Source of the DNA: Flavobacteriaceae bacterium
Lineage (GTDB): Bacteria > Bacteroidota > Bacteroidia > Flavobacteriales > Flavobacteriaceae
DNA length: 44,413 bases
Assembly: GCA_009827225.1 (NCBI GenBank)
Contig: WUAI01000027.1
Coordinates: forward strand, 1-44,413
Direction of reading: 5' to 3'
The translations under genes were made by a program, and so were the position numbers. The first letter of the stretch is position 1, and each line of letters begins with the position of its first letter. Shown here piece by piece: positions 15,059 to 22,667 of the stretch. A model generated the notes under the pieces. That model worked only from the letters and a program-made list of their open reading frames with translations. It made no database searches and was not told the origin of the DNA.

Positions 15059-17502
15059 TATTCTTCCTGTTTTTCTGCGGCCGATTTACGAAATTGCAGG
15101 TATAAGCTACCGAGTAACACCAATAAGAGAAAGGCACTACTCGCCAGACTTATTTTACTTCCGGTTTGTACTACTTTGGGTTCGAATTTAAATTCGATAG
15201 TGTGGTTTCCAGCAGGCACCATCATCGCTCGCAGGATGTAATTAGCACGGAAATATTCCGCAGGTTTACCGTCAATGGTTACCTTCCAACCTTCCGGGTA
15301 ATAGATTTCGGAAAATAATGCCAACTGATCTGTACCGGAAGTAGCATTATATACCAATCGATTAGGAGCAACTTCCACCAAGTCTATGGTCGCTGTGGAA
15401 TCGCGCTCAATGTTCTTGGTAGGTAATTTATCCAAATAGTCGGTATGAATAACTGCAGTCTCCTTCGTCTTCAAACTATCTAACAAAAGGATCTCCTGGT
15501 CGGAGTTGTTTGCCGGCATCACGCTTTCTACAAACCATGCATTTCCATTTGTAAAAGGATTCATTTGAGCTCCGGTGCCGCCTTTATCATCCGGGATGAT
15601 AAAATACTTCACGTTTAGCATGTTAAGCACTTCAGGCTCTCCTTCTGCCAAATAAAACTCGTTGATATCATTGATTCGTTGCAATTTGGCTGCGTGATAC
15701 CCACCCATTGCATTATGATAAAAACTAGCCCTTCCACTTTTAAATGGACTCACTGTAAGATCATATACTCTGAAATGTTCTTTGTCTTTTAGGATTTCAA
15801 TGTCAGCTTCATTCTGCTGAAAAGGAGTCTCCATGATTCTGGAAAGTACAAAGTTATCACTGTTCACATACCGTTGTCCTACTCCAACCAGATCGATAAC
15901 AATCAGCAATCCTACACCAGCCAATGCAAATTTTTCTTTGATCTTTCCGCTAAGCAGGAACCATAAGATTCCAGCAGTTAGTGTCACAAATATCAACGAG
16001 CGAATCGCATCTGATGTGAACACCGACATCCGATCTTCACGAACCGCATCCATAAATGGTACCCCTAATTGTTCGATGATCATCGAGTCATACGGGCTCG
16101 TAAAATCAAATAACAGTGACTTTAAAAGAATAAAAACAAGTGCCAATCCTCCCACGATTCCTGCACTGTACATTAAGGCTTTTTTCTTTTGATCTTGCTT
16201 ATGAAAATCATTGAAGAACTGGTGCAGACCTACCACTGCCAATACGGGCAATATAAGTTCAATCAATACCTGTATGGAGGACACCGCGCGAAATTTATCG
16301 TACAGAGGAACGTATTCGATGAAGAATTCAGTAAGGAATGAAAGATTCTTTCCCCATGACAAAAACAGGCTCAGCAACAACCCGGAAACCACCCACCATT
16401 TGAAACGTCCGCGCACCAGGAACAGACCCAACACGGCCAAAAAGATTATGACAGCACCGATATAAGCGGGTGCGGCTACAATAGGCTGATCTCCCCAGTA
16501 CAATGGAATCTGACGCATAATCTGAGCCGCTTCTTGTGGTCCGGCTCCTAGTTTTAGCAAAGCGTCCATCGCTTCAGAATCCGCCGGAAATTGATCCGAA
16601 GAACCACCTCCCATAAATCCAGGAATAAAAAGATTCAGGCTTTCGAGCTTTCCGTAGCTATATTCGGTGATATATTCATAGGTGAGGCCACTGGTACTTG
16701 GTTTAGGAGTTCCATCCGGTTTTATTGTTAGCTCACTTTGAGATCGAGTAGAGTTGGCAGCGTATTGTTTGGTAGCCAATATATTGGTAGCATTCAGACC
16801 TAAGGCCAGGATGACACCGAGGGCCATTATTCCGACAGCTTTGAAATAATGAGGAAGCAGCTTTTTGCGGTATGCATCTACGAGATACGCAATACCGATA
16901 CACACCACGAGCAACAGCAAATAATAAGTCATTTGAAAGTGATTCGCCACCAGTTCCAGGGCCATGGCAACGGTGGTCAACAGAAATCCCTGGAGATATT
17001 TCCCCTTGAATGTGAGGAAAATACCACTCAACACCAAGGGCATATAAGCAATGGCATGTGCTTTTGCATTGTGCCCTACTCCCAAAATAATAATGAGATA
17101 AGTTGAGAAGCCAAAGGCCAGCGCTCCAATAAATGCAAGTTTATAATCGATTTTAAGGACCAGGAATAGTATGTAAATTCCGATGAAGTACAGGAACAGG
17201 TAATCAGCGGGTCTGGGTAAAAAACGAAGTGTTAGATCCAGTTTCTTGATATAATTATGCGGATACCTGGCTCCCAATTGGTAGGTAGGCATCCCTCCAA
17301 ATGCGGAATTGGTCCAATAGGTTTCTTCTCCGGTATTCTTTTTGAAATCATTTTGTTGTTTAGCCATTCCATTATACTGCACAATATCACTTTGGAAAAT
17401 GGTTTTGCCCTGTAACACCGGATAAAAATAAGCCAGCGAAGCAATCACGAATAAAATAATAACAATGAGATGAGGTAAAAACTTCTGGATGTGAGTCCGC
17501 AT
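15058..17502 (-). CDS. YfhO-family multi-spanning membrane protein
   Basis: 814 residues with many hydrophobic helices (about twelve to fourteen), starting with VIILFVIASLAYFYPVL near residue 20. The loop after the first helix (FQSDIVQYNGMAKQQNDF) and the periplasmic C-terminal domain (EIYYPEGWKVTIDGKPAEYF, VPAGNHTIEFKFEP) are hallmarks of the YfhO family. These are GT-C-like proteins; YfhO of Gram-positive bacteria glycosylates lipoteichoic acid, and its role in Bacteroidota is not settled. The last base overlaps the glycosyltransferase start, suggesting that both act on the same envelope glycan. Confidence 0.9.
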   Translation of the reverse strand: MRTHIQKFLPHLIVIILFVIASLAYFYPVLQGKTIFQSDIVQYNGMAKQQNDFKKNTGEETYWTNSAFGGMPTYQLGARYPHNYIKKLDLTLRFLPRPADYLFLYFIGIYILFLVLKIDYKLAFIGALAFGFSTYLIIILGVGHNAKAHAIAYMPLVLSGIFLTFKGKYLQGFLLTTVAMALELVANHFQMTYYLLLLVVCIGIAYLVDAYRKKLLPHYFKAVGIMALGVILALGLNATNILATKQYAANSTRSQSELTIKPDGTPKPSTSGLTYEYITEYSYGKLESLNLFIPGFMGGGSSDQFPADSEAMDALLKLGAGPQEAAQIMRQIPLYWGDQPIVAAPAYIGAVIIFLAVLGLFLVRGRFKWWVVSGLLLSLFLSWGKNLSFLTEFFIEYVPLYDKFRAVSSIQVLIELILPVLAVVGLHQFFNDFHKQDQKKKALMYSAGIVGGLALVFILLKSLLFDFTSPYDSMIIEQLGVPFMDAVREDRMSVFTSDAIRSLIFVTLTAGILWFLLSGKIKEKFALAGVGLLIVIDLVGVGQRYVNSDNFVLSRIMETPFQQNEADIEILKDKEHFRVYDLTVSPFKSGRASFYHNAMGGYHAAKLQRINDINEFYLAEGEPEVLNMLNVKYFIIPDDKGGTGAQMNPFTNGNAWFVESVMPANNSDQEILLLDSLKTKETAVIHTDYLDKLPTKNIERDSTATIDLVEVAPNRLVYNATSGTDQLALFSEIYYPEGWKVTIDGKPAEYFRANYILRAMMVPAGNHTIEFKFEPKVVQTGSKISLASSAFLLLVLLGSLYLQFRKSAAEKQEE

Positions 17503-17591
17503 GAACCGCTTGTTTAAGATTCTGGGGAAATTATAAAAAATATGCTAGAATACTTACGGGGACTTGAACAAAAATCAATGAGAATAGTCGC

Positions 17592-17858
17592 TTATTCAAT
17601 TTCTTCAAAATCGATATACTCCCCCACTTGTTTGCCTGAAGAGCGATCTTTTCCCGGCATTTTATCCACCGTCACGGAACCTTCTGGTTCTTCTTTAGCC
17701 GACTGGAAAGAAGAGGCATCGAAAGCACCTTCAAAACGCTGCGCAGCTTTTTTAGTGATATACCGAAGCAGATACGGACTTAAAAGACGAAGTAAAAACT
17801 TTAGCCCGTAATATACCAAGAGGATTATTAATATCGTTTTGAGAAAGGTAACCATCAA
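17592..17858 (-). CDS. DUF4834-family small membrane protein
   Basis: 88 residues: an N-terminal hydrophobic segment (about 4-29), a basic patch YITKKAAQRFEGAF and an acidic tail ending GEYIDFEEIE. This layout and its position directly upstream of YfhO fit the DUF4834 family of Bacteroidota. It lies 89 bases before the YfhO start on the same strand and probably belongs to the same unit. Function unknown. Confidence 0.8.
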   Translation of the reverse strand: MMVTFLKTILIILLVYYGLKFLLRLLSPYLLRYITKKAAQRFEGAFDASSFQSAKEEPEGSVTVDKMPGKDRSSGKQVGEYIDFEEIE

Positions 17859-17937
17859 TTTTGTTTAACTATTTCAAAAGTACTCAAAGCGGCTTAAAAA
17901 GAAGAAAAACAACTATTAAATAAATGATAAAATCTTA

Positions 17938-17945
17938 TATCTTTG
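17938..17945 (+). promoter_or_regulatory. -7 box TATCTTTG for the outer-membrane protein gene
   Basis: A perfect TAnnTTTG box 18 bases before the ATG at 17963. It lies after the more upstream in-frame start (17924), which therefore cannot be used by this transcript. No clear -33 element. Confidence 0.6.
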
Positions 17946-17962
17946 AATCAAATCGACAACGC

Positions 17963-18994
17963 ATGCGCAACCTGGCAGCTTTATTTTTACTCCTCTTTTT
18001 AGTCCCATTCAACAGCTCCGCACAGTACACCGAAATGATCAACACGAACAGACCCGGCGTGTCCCAGGGAGCATTTTCTGTGGGTAAGAAAGTATTGCAA
18101 TTCGAAACGGGTTTTTCTTACGGAAAAGAAAAACATGATCTTCTACAAACAGAAGCTAACGTTTTTGGCTGGGATTACAGTGTGAGATACGGAGTTTGGA
18201 AAGAAGAACTGGAAATTAGTCTTATCGGTGCCCTTCAAAGTAACCAGGTAACCGATACTCAGGGATTGGGTATTGAGAATAATTTTACGAATTTCAGAAG
18301 TAATACCCTGGGAGCAAAATATCTTATCTATGATCCTTATCGGAAGATGGAAATGAAAGGGCCCAATCTCTATAGCTGGAAAAAGAACAACAAATGGCAA
18401 TGGGCAGATCTTATCCCTGCTGTTTCAATTTACGCCGGTGCCAATTTTGACTTTGCAGATAATCCGTTTACTCCGGAGGCAGAATCGACGATTAGTCCGA
18501 AGGTAGTTCTGTCGACACAAAATAACTGGATCGGCGGATTTGTTCTGGTAACCAACATTATTGCGGACAGGATCACTACGGATTTTCCTACCTATGGATA
18601 TATTGTGACTTTGACCCATGCCACCAACGATTATTTTTCAATTTTTATAGAGAATCAAGGCTTTAAAAGTGATTTTTATGCAGACAATTTGTTACGTGGT
18701 GGTGCAGCTGCCCTTATCAATGAAGACCTGCATGTAGACCTTTCTGCGACCATCAATTTCAAAGATACTCCTACCGTGTTCAACGTAAGAGCCGGACTCG
18801 CCTATAGATTTGACATGCATGATCAAGACGAATTTATCGAGGAAAAAGGAAAGGCCGGACGTGAAGAGCGAAGAGCTGAAAAGCAAAAGAACAAAGCCTT
18901 GAAGAAGAAAAAAAGAAAGGAACGCAAGCGTAAAGATGATTTTGAAATTGAAGATGATGGTGATGGTGGAATTGAAAGAATACCTTCCGAATAG
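17963..18994 (+). CDS. Outer-membrane beta-barrel protein with charged C-terminal tail
   Basis: 343 residues from the ATG at 17963, where the signal peptide MRNLAALFLLLFLVPFNSSA begins. The mature part starts with MINTNRPGVSQGAFSVGKK and continues with alternating beta strands (VLQFETGFSYG, GAKYLIYDP, VSIYAGANFDF, VRAGLAYRFDM), as in the MetA-pathway/transporter-type outer-membrane barrels of Bacteroidota. After the last strand an unusual tail of about 55 residues follows: basic (KNKALKKKKRKERKRKDD), then acidic (EIEDDGDGG). The GNAT gene begins 3 bases after the stop, so the two form an operon. Substrate unknown. Confidence 0.75.
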   Translation: MRNLAALFLLLFLVPFNSSAQYTEMINTNRPGVSQGAFSVGKKVLQFETGFSYGKEKHDLLQTEANVFGWDYSVRYGVWKEELEISLIGALQSNQVTDTQGLGIENNFTNFRSNTLGAKYLIYDPYRKMEMKGPNLYSWKKNNKWQWADLIPAVSIYAGANFDFADNPFTPEAESTISPKVVLSTQNNWIGGFVLVTNIIADRITTDFPTYGYIVTLTHATNDYFSIFIENQGFKSDFYADNLLRGGAAALINEDLHVDLSATINFKDTPTVFNVRAGLAYRFDMHDQDEFIEEKGKAGREERRAEKQKNKALKKKKRKERKRKDDFEIEDDGDGGIERIPSE

Positions 18995-18997
18995 CCT

Positions 18998-20119
18998 ATG
19001 ATTGAAATCTTACAAGTAACCAACTCAAAGCAATTAAGGCGTTTTGTCACCTTCCCTTTTTCACTTTATAAGGATTGTGAATATTGGGTTCCTCCTTTGA
19101 TCAAGGACGAACTGGAAACGCTTGATCCTGACAAGAATCCAGTATTTAAAAATGCGGAGGCTGATTATTTTCTTGCTTTGAAAGATGGCAAAGTCGCAGG
19201 TAGAATTGCCGTGATTGTGAATCACCTTGAGATTAACGAACAGAAAAAACCGAAGGTGCGGTTTGGATGGTTTGATGTAATCGATGATGTAGCTGTTACC
19301 GAAGCATTGCTTCAGAAAGTATTCGAAAAAGGCAAAGAACTCAACCTAGAGTATGCCGAAGGGCCTGTAGGATTCTCAAATATGGAAAAGGCGGGAATCT
19401 TAACCAAAGGATATGATGAAATGAACACGATGATCACCTGGTATCATTTTCCATACTACAAGGAACATTTTAAACAATTAGGTTTTGAAAAGCAGGCCAC
19501 GTGGGTAGAATTCAGAATGAGCATTCCTCCGTCAATGAAAGAAAAAGTGGCAAAGTTCTCCAGAATTGTAAGTGAGCGGTACGGGCTTTCTGTGATTCGG
19601 TTTAAAAACAAAAAGCAAATTTTGCCCTACGTCGATGATATGTTTCATCTGCTGAACAATACTTACAATACACTCCAAACGTTTGTTCCCATTCAGCAGT
19701 ATCAAATCGATTATTACAAAGAGAAATATTTCAGTTTCATCCATCCGGATTACATAACCTGTATTGAGGATCAACAGGGAAAATTGATTGCATTTTCCGT
19801 GGTGATGCCTTCTTTCAGCAAAGCTTTGAAAAAAGCCAACGGAAAGCTTATCCCAACAGGATGGTGGCATATACTGCAGGCCCAGAAAAAGAACGACCTG
19901 GCCGCATTCTATCTAATAGGAATCGAGCCTGAATACCAGGGGAAAGGGGTCACAGCGATCATCTTTGCGGAAATGCAGCGTCTGTTCAACGCCAAGGGAA
20001 TTAAAAAGGTGGAGACCAACCCAGAGTTAATCGAAAACACAGCAGTACAATTATTGTGGAAAGATTACGATCCGGTGCAGCATAAAGAACGTAGTACCTT
20101 CAGAAAAAATCTCGCATAA
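18998..20119 (+). CDS. GNAT-family N-acetyltransferase, large form
   Basis: 373 residues. The C-terminal part carries a GNAT core with LIGIEPEYQGKGVTAIIFAEM (acetyl-CoA binding motif A, Q/RxxGxG/A) at about 303-325, and KVETNPELIENTAVQLLW after it. The N-terminal half (FPFSLYKDCEYWVPPLIKDE, then GFSNMEKAGILTKGYD) looks like a second, degenerate acyltransferase fold. It is cytoplasmic and its substrate is unknown. The gene follows the barrel protein after 3 bases and ends at a strong hairpin. Confidence 0.8.
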   Translation: MIEILQVTNSKQLRRFVTFPFSLYKDCEYWVPPLIKDELETLDPDKNPVFKNAEADYFLALKDGKVAGRIAVIVNHLEINEQKKPKVRFGWFDVIDDVAVTEALLQKVFEKGKELNLEYAEGPVGFSNMEKAGILTKGYDEMNTMITWYHFPYYKEHFKQLGFEKQATWVEFRMSIPPSMKEKVAKFSRIVSERYGLSVIRFKNKKQILPYVDDMFHLLNNTYNTLQTFVPIQQYQIDYYKEKYFSFIHPDYITCIEDQQGKLIAFSVVMPSFSKALKKANGKLIPTGWWHILQAQKKNDLAAFYLIGIEPEYQGKGVTAIIFAEMQRLFNAKGIKKVETNPELIENTAVQLLWKDYDPVQHKERSTFRKNLA

Positions 20120-20120
20120 A

Positions 20121-20151
20121 AAAACCATCTGGACGAGCAGATGGTTTTTAC
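20121..20151. terminator. Bidirectional intrinsic terminator
   Basis: AAAACCATCTG (20121-20131) and CAGATGGTTTT (20138-20148) form a perfect 11-bp stem around GACGAG, flanked by an A-run and a T-run. It separates the GNAT gene from the convergent oxoamine synthase gene and works in both directions. Confidence 0.9.
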
Positions 20152-20170
20152 ATTTTTCAGTCAATTCTTT

Positions 20171-21430
20171 TTACTCCCCCATAGCCGCTGCTACAGCAGC
20201 AGAAAGTCTTTTGTATGTTCCGTTTTCAAGTCGTTCACGTATCGCGGAAAATGCATCCAGCGTTTCGTTGATGTCCTCCATAGTATGTGAAGCCGTTGGG
20301 ATCATTCTAAGCAAAATCAATCCTTTAGGAATTACAGGATATACTACAATAGAACAGAATACTCCGTAATTTTCACGAAGATCCTTCACCAACGCCATAG
20401 CTTCCGGGATGCTCCCTTTCAGATATACAGGAGTCACACAACTCTGCGTGGTTCCTAAGTCGAATCCTCTTTCTCGAAGGCCGCCTTGAAGCGCATTCAC
20501 GTTCTCCCAAAGTTTGTCTTTGAACTCGGTGCTGCTTCGCATCATGTCCAGGCGTTTTAACGCGCCAACCACCAACTGCATTTGCAATGACTTTGCGAAC
20601 ATTTGCGAACGCAGGTTATATTTCAGGTAATTGATAATTTCTTCATCTGCGGCAATAAAGGCACCTGTACTTGCCATAGACTTTGCGAAAGTGGCGAAAT
20701 AGACATCAATCTGGTCCTGTACTCCCTGCTCTTCCCCAGCCCCGGCTCCAGTTTTACCTAATGTTCCGAATCCATGAGCATCGTCTACAAAAAGTCTGAA
20801 GTTATATTTTTTCTTTAAGGCAACTATTTCTTTAAGCTTTCCTTGTTCTCCACGCATTCCGAAAACCCCTTCAGAAATTAGAAGAATCCCTCCTCCGGTC
20901 TTTTCGGCAACCTTTACAGCACGCTTTAAGTTCTTTTCGATACTTTCCATATCGTTGTGCTTGTAGGTAAATCGCTGTCCCAGGTGTAAACGCACCCCAT
21001 CAATAATACAGGCATGAGCATCCACATCGTAAACAATTACATCGTCTTTGGAAACCAGGGCATCGATCGTAGAAACCATTCCCTGATAACCGAAGTTAAG
21101 TAGATAAGCGGCTTCCTTACTTACGAAGGCCGCCAGTTCACTTTGTAGTTGTTCATGAAGATTGGTATGACCACTCATCATTCGAGCACCCATAGGGTAC
21201 GCAGAACCATAATCGGCTCCGGCTTTGGCGTCCACTTCCCGAACTTCCGGGTGATTGGCAAGTCCCAAATAATCATTCACACTCCAGGTGATCACTTCCT
21301 TACCATTGAACATCATCCGATTTCCAATGGGTCCTTCTAATTTGGGGAAAACGAAATATCCCTCTGCCTGTTCAGCCCATTTTCCCAAAGGCCCTTTATC
21401 CTTGTAAATCTTTTCGAATAGATCTTTCAT
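20171..21430 (-). CDS. PLP-dependent alpha-oxoamine synthase (serine palmitoyltransferase-like; candidate cysteate acyltransferase)
   Basis: 419 residues from the ATG at 21430; an in-frame upstream start lies inside the -7 box and is excluded. Hallmarks are VNDYLGLANHP (51-61), YPMGARMMSGHT, DVDAHACIIDG (His139 stacking on PLP), FVDDAHGFGTLG (His219) and the PLP-binding Lys250 in TFAKSMASTGAF. The family condenses an amino acid with an acyl thioester with loss of CO2. In Bacteroidota the close relatives are serine palmitoyltransferase (sphingolipids) and the cysteate acyltransferase of capnine/sulfonolipid synthesis. The neighbouring cysteine-synthase-like gene favours cysteate as substrate, by context only. 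KBL or BioF activity is less likely given the FVFPKLEGPIGNR N-terminus. Confidence 0.85.
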   Translation of the reverse strand: MKDLFEKIYKDKGPLGKWAEQAEGYFVFPKLEGPIGNRMMFNGKEVITWSVNDYLGLANHPEVREVDAKAGADYGSAYPMGARMMSGHTNLHEQLQSELAAFVSKEAAYLLNFGYQGMVSTIDALVSKDDVIVYDVDAHACIIDGVRLHLGQRFTYKHNDMESIEKNLKRAVKVAEKTGGGILLISEGVFGMRGEQGKLKEIVALKKKYNFRLFVDDAHGFGTLGKTGAGAGEEQGVQDQIDVYFATFAKSMASTGAFIAADEEIINYLKYNLRSQMFAKSLQMQLVVGALKRLDMMRSSTEFKDKLWENVNALQGGLRERGFDLGTTQSCVTPVYLKGSIPEAMALVKDLRENYGVFCSIVVYPVIPKGLILLRMIPTASHTMEDINETLDAFSAIRERLENGTYKRLSAAVAAAMGE

Positions 21431-21454
21431 GTACTCATGTTTCAATACAAGTTG

Positions 21455-21462
21455 CAAAAATA
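21455..21462 (-). promoter_or_regulatory. -7 box TATTTTTG for the oxoamine synthase
   Basis: On the minus strand TATTTTTG lies 25 bases before the ATG at 21430. It gives this gene its own transcript, separate from the upstream cysteine-synthase-like gene, which ends at a terminator. No clear -33 element. Confidence 0.5.
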
Positions 21463-21510
21463 GGTATTTTAATCAGTTTAGCCATATACTGAGCTCCAAA
21501 AGAATTTAAC

Positions 21511-21538
21511 ATAAAAAAAGCCGCTTAATGCGGCTTCG
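21511..21538 (-). terminator. Intrinsic terminator after the cysteine-synthase-like gene
   Basis: On the minus strand AAGCCGC, ATTAA, GCGGCTT and a run of T form a compact stem (21518-21536) with the T-run at 21513-21519. Confidence 0.85.
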
Positions 21539-21557
21539 TTTAATTTTTTCATTCTTA

Positions 21558-22592
21558 TTACTTGACGTATTGAATATCTTGCTGTTTTTCCTCTTCAAGA
21601 TCGAAGAATCCTTGAGTACGCATCCATTCGTCATTATATACTTTGCTCATATATCTGGAACCATGATCAGGAAAGATAATCACCACTACACTATTTGGAT
21701 CGAAAACACCTTCCTCGTTCAGTTGCTTTACTCCCTGCATAGCTGCACCACTGGTATACCCCAGGAATAATCCTTCTGTTTTAGCCAATTCACGTGCCAT
21801 GTGAGCACTATCGGCATCGGTTACTTTGGTAAATGAATCGATGGTATCGAAATCGGTCGCAGTAGGTATAAGGTTTTTGCCTAAGCCTTCAATACGGTAT
21901 GGATAGATCTCGTCTTTATCGAACTCACGGGTCTCATGGTATTTCTGAATCACAGAACCATAAGCATCTATCCCCAACACTTTAATGTCCGGGTTTTGTT
22001 CTTTCAGAAAACGTGCAGTACCTGAAATCGTACCTCCGGTACCACTACAAGCCACCAAATGAGTTATTTTACCTGCCGTTTGATTCCATATTTCCGGACC
22101 GGTCGTATGATAATGTGCGTCTATATTGAGCTCATTAAAGTATTGATTGATATAGACGGATCCGGGTGTTTCTTCATGAATACGCTTTGCCACTTCGTAA
22201 TACGACCTGGGATCGTCTGCCGGTACATGGGCAGGACAAACAAATACTTTTGCCCCCATAGCCTTGAGCATGTCAATCTTATCAGGAGAGGATTTTGAAC
22301 TCACGGCAAGGATACACTTATACCCCTTTAGGATACTTACCATGGCAATACTAAAACCGGTGTTTCCAGAAGTAGTTTCAACGATGGTATCTCCTGGTTG
22401 AAGCAAACCTTTTTTCTCCGCCTGCTCCAGGATATACAATGCAATTCTGTCTTTTGCTGAGTGCCCCGGGTTGAAAGCTTCCACTTTACCGTAGAAGTGA
22501 CCATTCATTTTCGAAGTGATGCGATCTAGTTTAACTAAAGGTGTGTTTCCTATTAGTTCGAGCACACTATCTTGGGCTTGTATGTTCTTCAT
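21558..22592 (-). CDS. Cysteine synthase/cysteate synthase-like PLP enzyme
   Basis: 344 residues, fold-type II PLP enzyme. [10 protein letters not shown] near the start, NPGHSAKDR with the PLP Lys47, [10 protein letters not shown] (72-81) holding the PLP, and [11 protein letters not shown] binding the phosphate are all present. Ordinary O-acetylserine sulfhydrylases have NPxxSVKDR, so the Gly-His pair before Ser-Ala-Lys is a small departure. There is no CBS regulatory domain. It could make cysteine from O-acetylserine and sulfide. Next to a serine-palmitoyltransferase-like gene it could instead make L-cysteate from phosphoserine and sulfite for capnine lipids. Transcription seems separate from both neighbours (own -7 box and terminator). 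Family call firm, substrate open. Confidence 0.88.
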   Translation of the reverse strand: MKNIQAQDSVLELIGNTPLVKLDRITSKMNGHFYGKVEAFNPGHSAKDRIALYILEQAEKKGLLQPGDTIVETTSGNTGFSIAMVSILKGYKCILAVSSKSSPDKIDMLKAMGAKVFVCPAHVPADDPRSYYEVAKRIHEETPGSVYINQYFNELNIDAHYHTTGPEIWNQTAGKITHLVACSGTGGTISGTARFLKEQNPDIKVLGIDAYGSVIQKYHETREFDKDEIYPYRIEGLGKNLIPTATDFDTIDSFTKVTDADSAHMARELAKTEGLFLGYTSGAAMQGVKQLNEEGVFDPNSVVVIIFPDHGSRYMSKVYNDEWMRTQGFFDLEEEKQQDIQYVK

Positions 22593-22612
22593 AAAGAATT
22601 GATTAATTAAAA

Positions 22613-22632
22613 ACCGAAACTTACATTTCGGC
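22613..22632 (-). other. Hairpin with T-run in the leader of the cysteine-synthase-like gene
   Basis: On the minus strand CCGAAA, TGTAAG, TTTCGG and TTTTT form a terminator-like structure between the -7 box at 22645-22652 and the ATG at 22592. It may be the terminator of the S9 peptidase gene or a leader attenuator. The stem is only 6 bp. Confidence 0.45.
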
Positions 22633-22644
22633 TTTAAATCGGTA

Positions 22645-22652
22645 CAAAGTTA
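22645..22652 (-). promoter_or_regulatory. -7 box TAACTTTG for the cysteine-synthase-like gene
   Basis: A perfect TAnnTTTG box on the minus strand, 52 bases before the ATG at 22592 and 15 bases after the stop of the upstream peptidase gene. No -33 match is apparent. Confidence 0.5.
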
Positions 22653-22667
22653 GTGCAAAATATTTAA

